Of a stretch of DNA of 64,000 nucleotides, positions 60,823 to 64,000 are shown one piece after another. The notes below the pieces were generated by a model. It worked only from the letters and a program-made list of their open reading frames with translations. It ran no database searches and had not been told where the DNA came from. This stretch comes from an uncultured Anaeroplasmataceae bacterium (GTDB lineage Bacteria > Bacillota_I > Bacilli_A > Acholeplasmatales > Anaeroplasmataceae): assembly GCA_910579215.1 (NCBI GenBank), contig CAJTTN010000002.1:234476-298475 (forward strand), written 5' to 3'. The position numbers and the translations under genes are program-made. Position 1 is the stretch's first letter. Every line of letters begins with the position of its first letter.

Positions 60823-63800
60823 ATGAAAAGACGCATTTTATTTTATTCTTTTATAGTAATATTTATGCTATTTTTTGTGTTGGGTTTAACATCAATGTCA
60901 AATAATGGTGTTATTGATGCTTCTGCCCAAGCAGAAACAAAAACCTATAAGTATTACTATGAGAACCTAAATACTTCTGATAAAGAAGGAAATACGGTTG
61001 AGTATGAACTTGCTAAGGAATTTTATCAAGCATTAGAAAGTATTAATGAATCTGGTGCATTTATAAAAGGTAAGGTTCAATATGCATTATCATCAATTTT
61101 AACTTCAGCAGATATTAAAAGCTGGGTAAGGGATGGTAATCTAGATATCCCTAAGGCATTCAGTGCAGCAAGAGATTCATTTTTAATGGATCACCCTGAA
61201 TTGTTTTATGTGGATATGTATAAGCTTACTATCAGTGCAGCATTAAAAAATGGGGTATATTCTGCATTTATAGATAGCGGTAAAGAAGATAATGTTTATC
61301 GTGATAATTCTTTTAAATCTGAAGCTGATGTAAATAGGGCTATTGCATTATACAATACAGCAATTGCAAAAATGATTATGGAAGCAAAATCAAGAATTGT
61401 AAATACAGAACATAAAGAAGACTATGCGTTAGCTTTAGCAGTAAATGAAATAATGGCTAAGGATACGTTTTATGATTATGGAACTTATGAAGCAGGAGTA
61501 AATAATGGAAGTGCTTCTACAGCTTCTATGGCTTTTACTGCTTATGGTGCTTTAGTCTACAATAAAGCAGTATGTGCAGGTTTCTCTTTTGCTTATAAAG
61601 CAATCTTGGATCAACTAGATATTCCTTGTGTTGTAGTAAGTGGATATAGTATAGGAAAAGACTCTGATGGTAATGATACTGGAAACAATGTTGGACACTC
61701 ATGGAATTATGTATATCTTGAAACTGCAAAAAGAGAAGTAGTTACAGATGAGAATCAACCTACTGCCCTAGCTAATGAAAAAAATGGGGCTTGGTTTGCA
61801 TTTGATACTACATGGAACAGTATGCGTTCAGATAGAAATAAGTATTCTGCAATGGGATATATTGATGCATCACAGCAGCATATGCCAGATGGTATTATTT
61901 CTTCATCTAAGTATTCTCTTTCTTATCCTGCGCTTTCAGCCTTGAGCTATGGACAAGCAATTGATCCTAATGATATAAACCTTGAGATTTCTATGGGAGG
62001 ATTCAAGTTTCATAGTGAATATTCTTATACAAACTCAGGTGCTTATGAAATTTTCTTTCATGTTAGCTATAATGGAAAAAATGCAAAGGAACTATTAGAA
62101 ACGGAGAATCTTCGTATAGCTTTTAGAGTATTTTATATGGAAAAGGGTACTCAAAAATGGTCTTTATGGCAAGATATGGCAAATAGTGCTCCTTATGATG
62201 GTAGTGGTATTCTTAATAGTAGTGGAAATACTGCATTATATATTAATTCAAATGTACAATATGCTCAATTTGTTATTTTGACTGACGTTGAGCCCGATGT
62301 TGATGTTCCAATCATAGATTGGAAAGGTATCTATTATAGTGAAGGTCTAATAAAGGATGATAACATTCTATTTATGTCTCAAGAATTTGAAAATTCTACA
62401 TATGGTACATATACACCAGCTCCTTACGTTGTTACTGAATTAACTCATCCATTCCTTGGAAGTGATATTTGTATTAATGATGGCATGAGTGAGCCAGGAA
62501 ATAGTAATATGATGGCAGATAAGAATGCAATTCTTATAAAAATTGTTTATAATGAACCTCTTCATCTTTTAGATGAAAATAAGCCTATCACAGTATCCTA
62601 TAGCGTTACACATGAGAATGCCAAAAAATATTCAGGCTTTGTTCCATTCCCAGATGGCTCTAATATACAATTGGTTGAAGATGAAAATGGTGTAAAGAAT
62701 ACCTTAATATTTAAGTTTAAGCCAAGCCTAATGTATGAGCATGATCGTGAAGGATACATGTTTACATTTGGTAATGTTGGTTCAATGAAAATAGTTGATA
62801 AGCTGGTGGATGGTCAGCTAATAAGAACAACTTCTGATAAAACTCCATCATATACCTATTTTGTATTTTCTCGTCTTTATATGGCTTGTCCAAATGTATT
62901 TGGTGATGGAAGATTATGGATTGATTGTTGTGCATTGCCTACACTTGTAGATAATTCTGATTTATCCTCAATGGACTTTAAGGATGAGAATGGAAATAGC
63001 ACCTTCTCTGAGGCTGAAAGAAGTCAAATGATGCTAGTTGTTGATAGCGTAGCACCTAACACACAAAATCAAATGTTAGATGAAATCAGCAACAATAGTG
63101 ATATTAACGTAAATAAGGATGAGATTAAGGCTAGTCAAACCTATGATATCAAATTACAAATTTGTAATAAATATCCAACTATTCCAGATGGAAGTTATGT
63201 AAAAATTGCCCTTGGTTTCCCTGAAGGATATGGTCCAGATGATGAAGGAGTAACATTTAAATTATTTCACCGTAAGCACATTAAGGGTGATGAGTATATT
63301 ATAGAGGAAGTTCCTTGTGTTGTAACAAAATTTGGTATTGTTGCGACTGTAACAAGCTTTTCACCTTACATGGTAGCTGTAGTTCCAGAGGATAAAGCAA
63401 CTGAAAAGACAGTATATGCACATATCAATGGTAAGGGGGGGAAATTGTCTAAAGAGGATGGACAGATTCAATCTCTAAATCAAGGACAAAGTTATACTTA
63501 TACGATTTCTCCAGACGAAGGCTATCATATTTATAAAGTGACTTTAAATGGACAAAATATGGTAGATAAAATAACTGCTGATGGTAAGCTTGTACTATCC
63601 TATGATGATTTAAAGAGAAATAATGAGCTAGAAATTCAATACATTTCAACAGAGGCTGCAACTCGTTTTGAGGAAAACAATATTGTTGATCCTGTAAAAG
63701 TAATCGTATCTGCTGATAATTCATCTTCAGACATCTATTCTTATATAGAAGGAGAAGTTGTTCCTAGTAATCCACTTCTTCCTGAAGTAACTAGTGATTC

Positions 63801-63903
63801 GAATATGGTTCTAATCGTAAGCTGTGTAGCAGCTGGTGTAGCTGTTATGGTGGGACTATTAGTTATTGTATTAGTAGTTAAGAGAAAACGTAGAACGGCT
63901 TAA
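60823..63903 (+). CDS. Large surface protein with transglutaminase-like domain and C-terminal anchor
   Basis: A 1026-residue exported protein. Signal peptide (residues 1 to about 35); helical region; transglutaminase-like core with full triad Cys251 (KAVCAGFSF), His292 (VGHSWNYVY) and Asp328 (WFAFDTTW); several beta domains (about 370-880), one with YVKIALGFPEGYGPDD and SFSPYMVAVV; a short domain with YTYTISPDEGYHIYKVTLNG (near 890-920); and a membrane helix VLIVSCVAAGVAVMVGLL followed by KRKRRTA. There is no LPXTG motif, so it is held by the helix. Such domains act as cysteine proteases or crosslinkers; the substrate is unknown. GGAGG is 13 bases before the ATG, longer than usual. Confidence 0.83.
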   Translation: MKRRILFYSFIVIFMLFFVLGLTSMSNNGVIDASAQAETKTYKYYYENLNTSDKEGNTVEYELAKEFYQALESINESGAFIKGKVQYALSSILTSADIKSWVRDGNLDIPKAFSAARDSFLMDHPELFYVDMYKLTISAALKNGVYSAFIDSGKEDNVYRDNSFKSEADVNRAIALYNTAIAKMIMEAKSRIVNTEHKEDYALALAVNEIMAKDTFYDYGTYEAGVNNGSASTASMAFTAYGALVYNKAVCAGFSFAYKAILDQLDIPCVVVSGYSIGKDSDGNDTGNNVGHSWNYVYLETAKREVVTDENQPTALANEKNGAWFAFDTTWNSMRSDRNKYSAMGYIDASQQHMPDGIISSSKYSLSYPALSALSYGQAIDPNDINLEISMGGFKFHSEYSYTNSGAYEIFFHVSYNGKNAKELLETENLRIAFRVFYMEKGTQKWSLWQDMANSAPYDGSGILNSSGNTALYINSNVQYAQFVILTDVEPDVDVPIIDWKGIYYSEGLIKDDNILFMSQEFENSTYGTYTPAPYVVTELTHPFLGSDICINDGMSEPGNSNMMADKNAILIKIVYNEPLHLLDENKPITVSYSVTHENAKKYSGFVPFPDGSNIQLVEDENGVKNTLIFKFKPSLMYEHDREGYMFTFGNVGSMKIVDKLVDGQLIRTTSDKTPSYTYFVFSRLYMACPNVFGDGRLWIDCCALPTLVDNSDLSSMDFKDENGNSTFSEAERSQMMLVVDSVAPNTQNQMLDEISNNSDINVNKDEIKASQTYDIKLQICNKYPTIPDGSYVKIALGFPEGYGPDDEGVTFKLFHRKHIKGDEYIIEEVPCVVTKFGIVATVTSFSPYMVAVVPEDKATEKTVYAHINGKGGKLSKEDGQIQSLNQGQSYTYTISPDEGYHIYKVTLNGQNMVDKITADGKLVLSYDDLKRNNELEIQYISTEAATRFEENNIVDPVKVIVSADNSSSDIYSYIEGEVVPSNPLLPEVTSDSNMVLIVSCVAAGVAVMVGLLVIVLVVKRKRRTA

Positions 63904-64000
63904 TTTAAAAAATCAATATATTTATTTAAAAGGCTGTCAGCTATATTTGATATGATACCTCTAAAGTAGACAAATAAAATAATTAAAAGAAAACAATCCC

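Noticed and set aside
1..64000. Reassignment of TGA to tryptophan, as in AT-rich Mollicutes
   Set aside because: TGA ends the thioesterase, DUF5662, ku, ligase and xseB genes at their expected lengths, and Trp is encoded by TGG throughout.
1..64000. CRISPR arrays, prophage or integrative elements
   Set aside because: No short regularly spaced repeats, phage structural genes, integrases or att-like duplications next to the two tRNA genes were seen.

Overview
The window is ordinary chromosomal DNA from a low-GC (by eye roughly one third G+C), strictly fermentative-looking Bacillota. Gene order such as rqcH-x-gmk-rpoZ and nusB-xseA-xseB-tlyA-recN, SpoIVB, CotH-type protein, Hsp33, TmcAL, RqcH and AGGAGG-type ribosome binding sites all point to Bacilli/Erysipelotrichia-like relatives. 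A SpoIVB protease suggests an endospore former or a recent descendant of one; a superoxide reductase (desulfoferrodoxin) suggests an anaerobe. TGA is a normal stop codon (it ends the thioesterase, Ku and ligase genes), so this is not a recoded Mollicute. No prophage, complete insertion sequence or CRISPR array is visible; two tRNA genes are present. The exact genus cannot be read from the sequence.

Layout. 0-8.5 kb: DUF6512-like membrane protein, hslO, a curious promoter plus two hairpins, acyl-ACP thioesterase, M18 aminopeptidase, a methyltransferase with rqcH, then gmk, rpoZ and a CmpB-type membrane protein. 8.5-17 kb: uvrC, a CotH-family lipoprotein carrying a glycan-binding-like tail, a sugar ABC transporter (two permeases and a binding lipoprotein, no ATPase), and a lipoprotein made of two tandem copies of a ~229-residue unit behind a consensus promoter. 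17-27 kb: GNAT plus tRNA-Arg, a MacB-like ABC protein, DUF5662, PHP phosphoesterase, engB, a two-gene NHEJ set (ku, ligase), and three genes of unknown role, the first ending in a ribosomal L15-like domain. 27-35 kb: antiporter, MATE exporter, NUDIX, tmcAL, pepF and a TcdA-patatin fusion. 35-39 kb: isoprenoid genes dxs, ispH, uppS. 39-45 kb: superoxide reductase, a hydrolase, a ferritin-like protein and a TetR-controlled ABC-2 exporter with a perfect 30-bp operator. 45-53.9 kb: nusB-xseAB-tlyA-recN, HAD phosphatase, spoIVB, a missed 59-residue membrane protein, dinB and a DEAD-box helicase. 53.9-64 kb: glgC/glgA, a thioredoxin-like protein, argS, a lipid glycosyltransferase, tRNA-Leu and a large surface transglutaminase-like protein.

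How it fits together: the repair genes (uvrC, ku, ligase, xseAB, recN, dinB) form a rich DNA damage set, in keeping with a spore former. dxs and ispH supply isoprenoid units to uppS for wall lipid. The sugar transporter and glgCA suggest glucan uptake and storage. The most unusual items are the tRNA-modifying enzyme TcdA fused to a patatin phospholipase, the membrane-anchored L15-domain protein with two companions, the perfect promoter followed at once by two terminator hairpins near the thioesterase, and the repeated economy of convergent gene pairs whose stop codons lie inside shared terminator hairpins.
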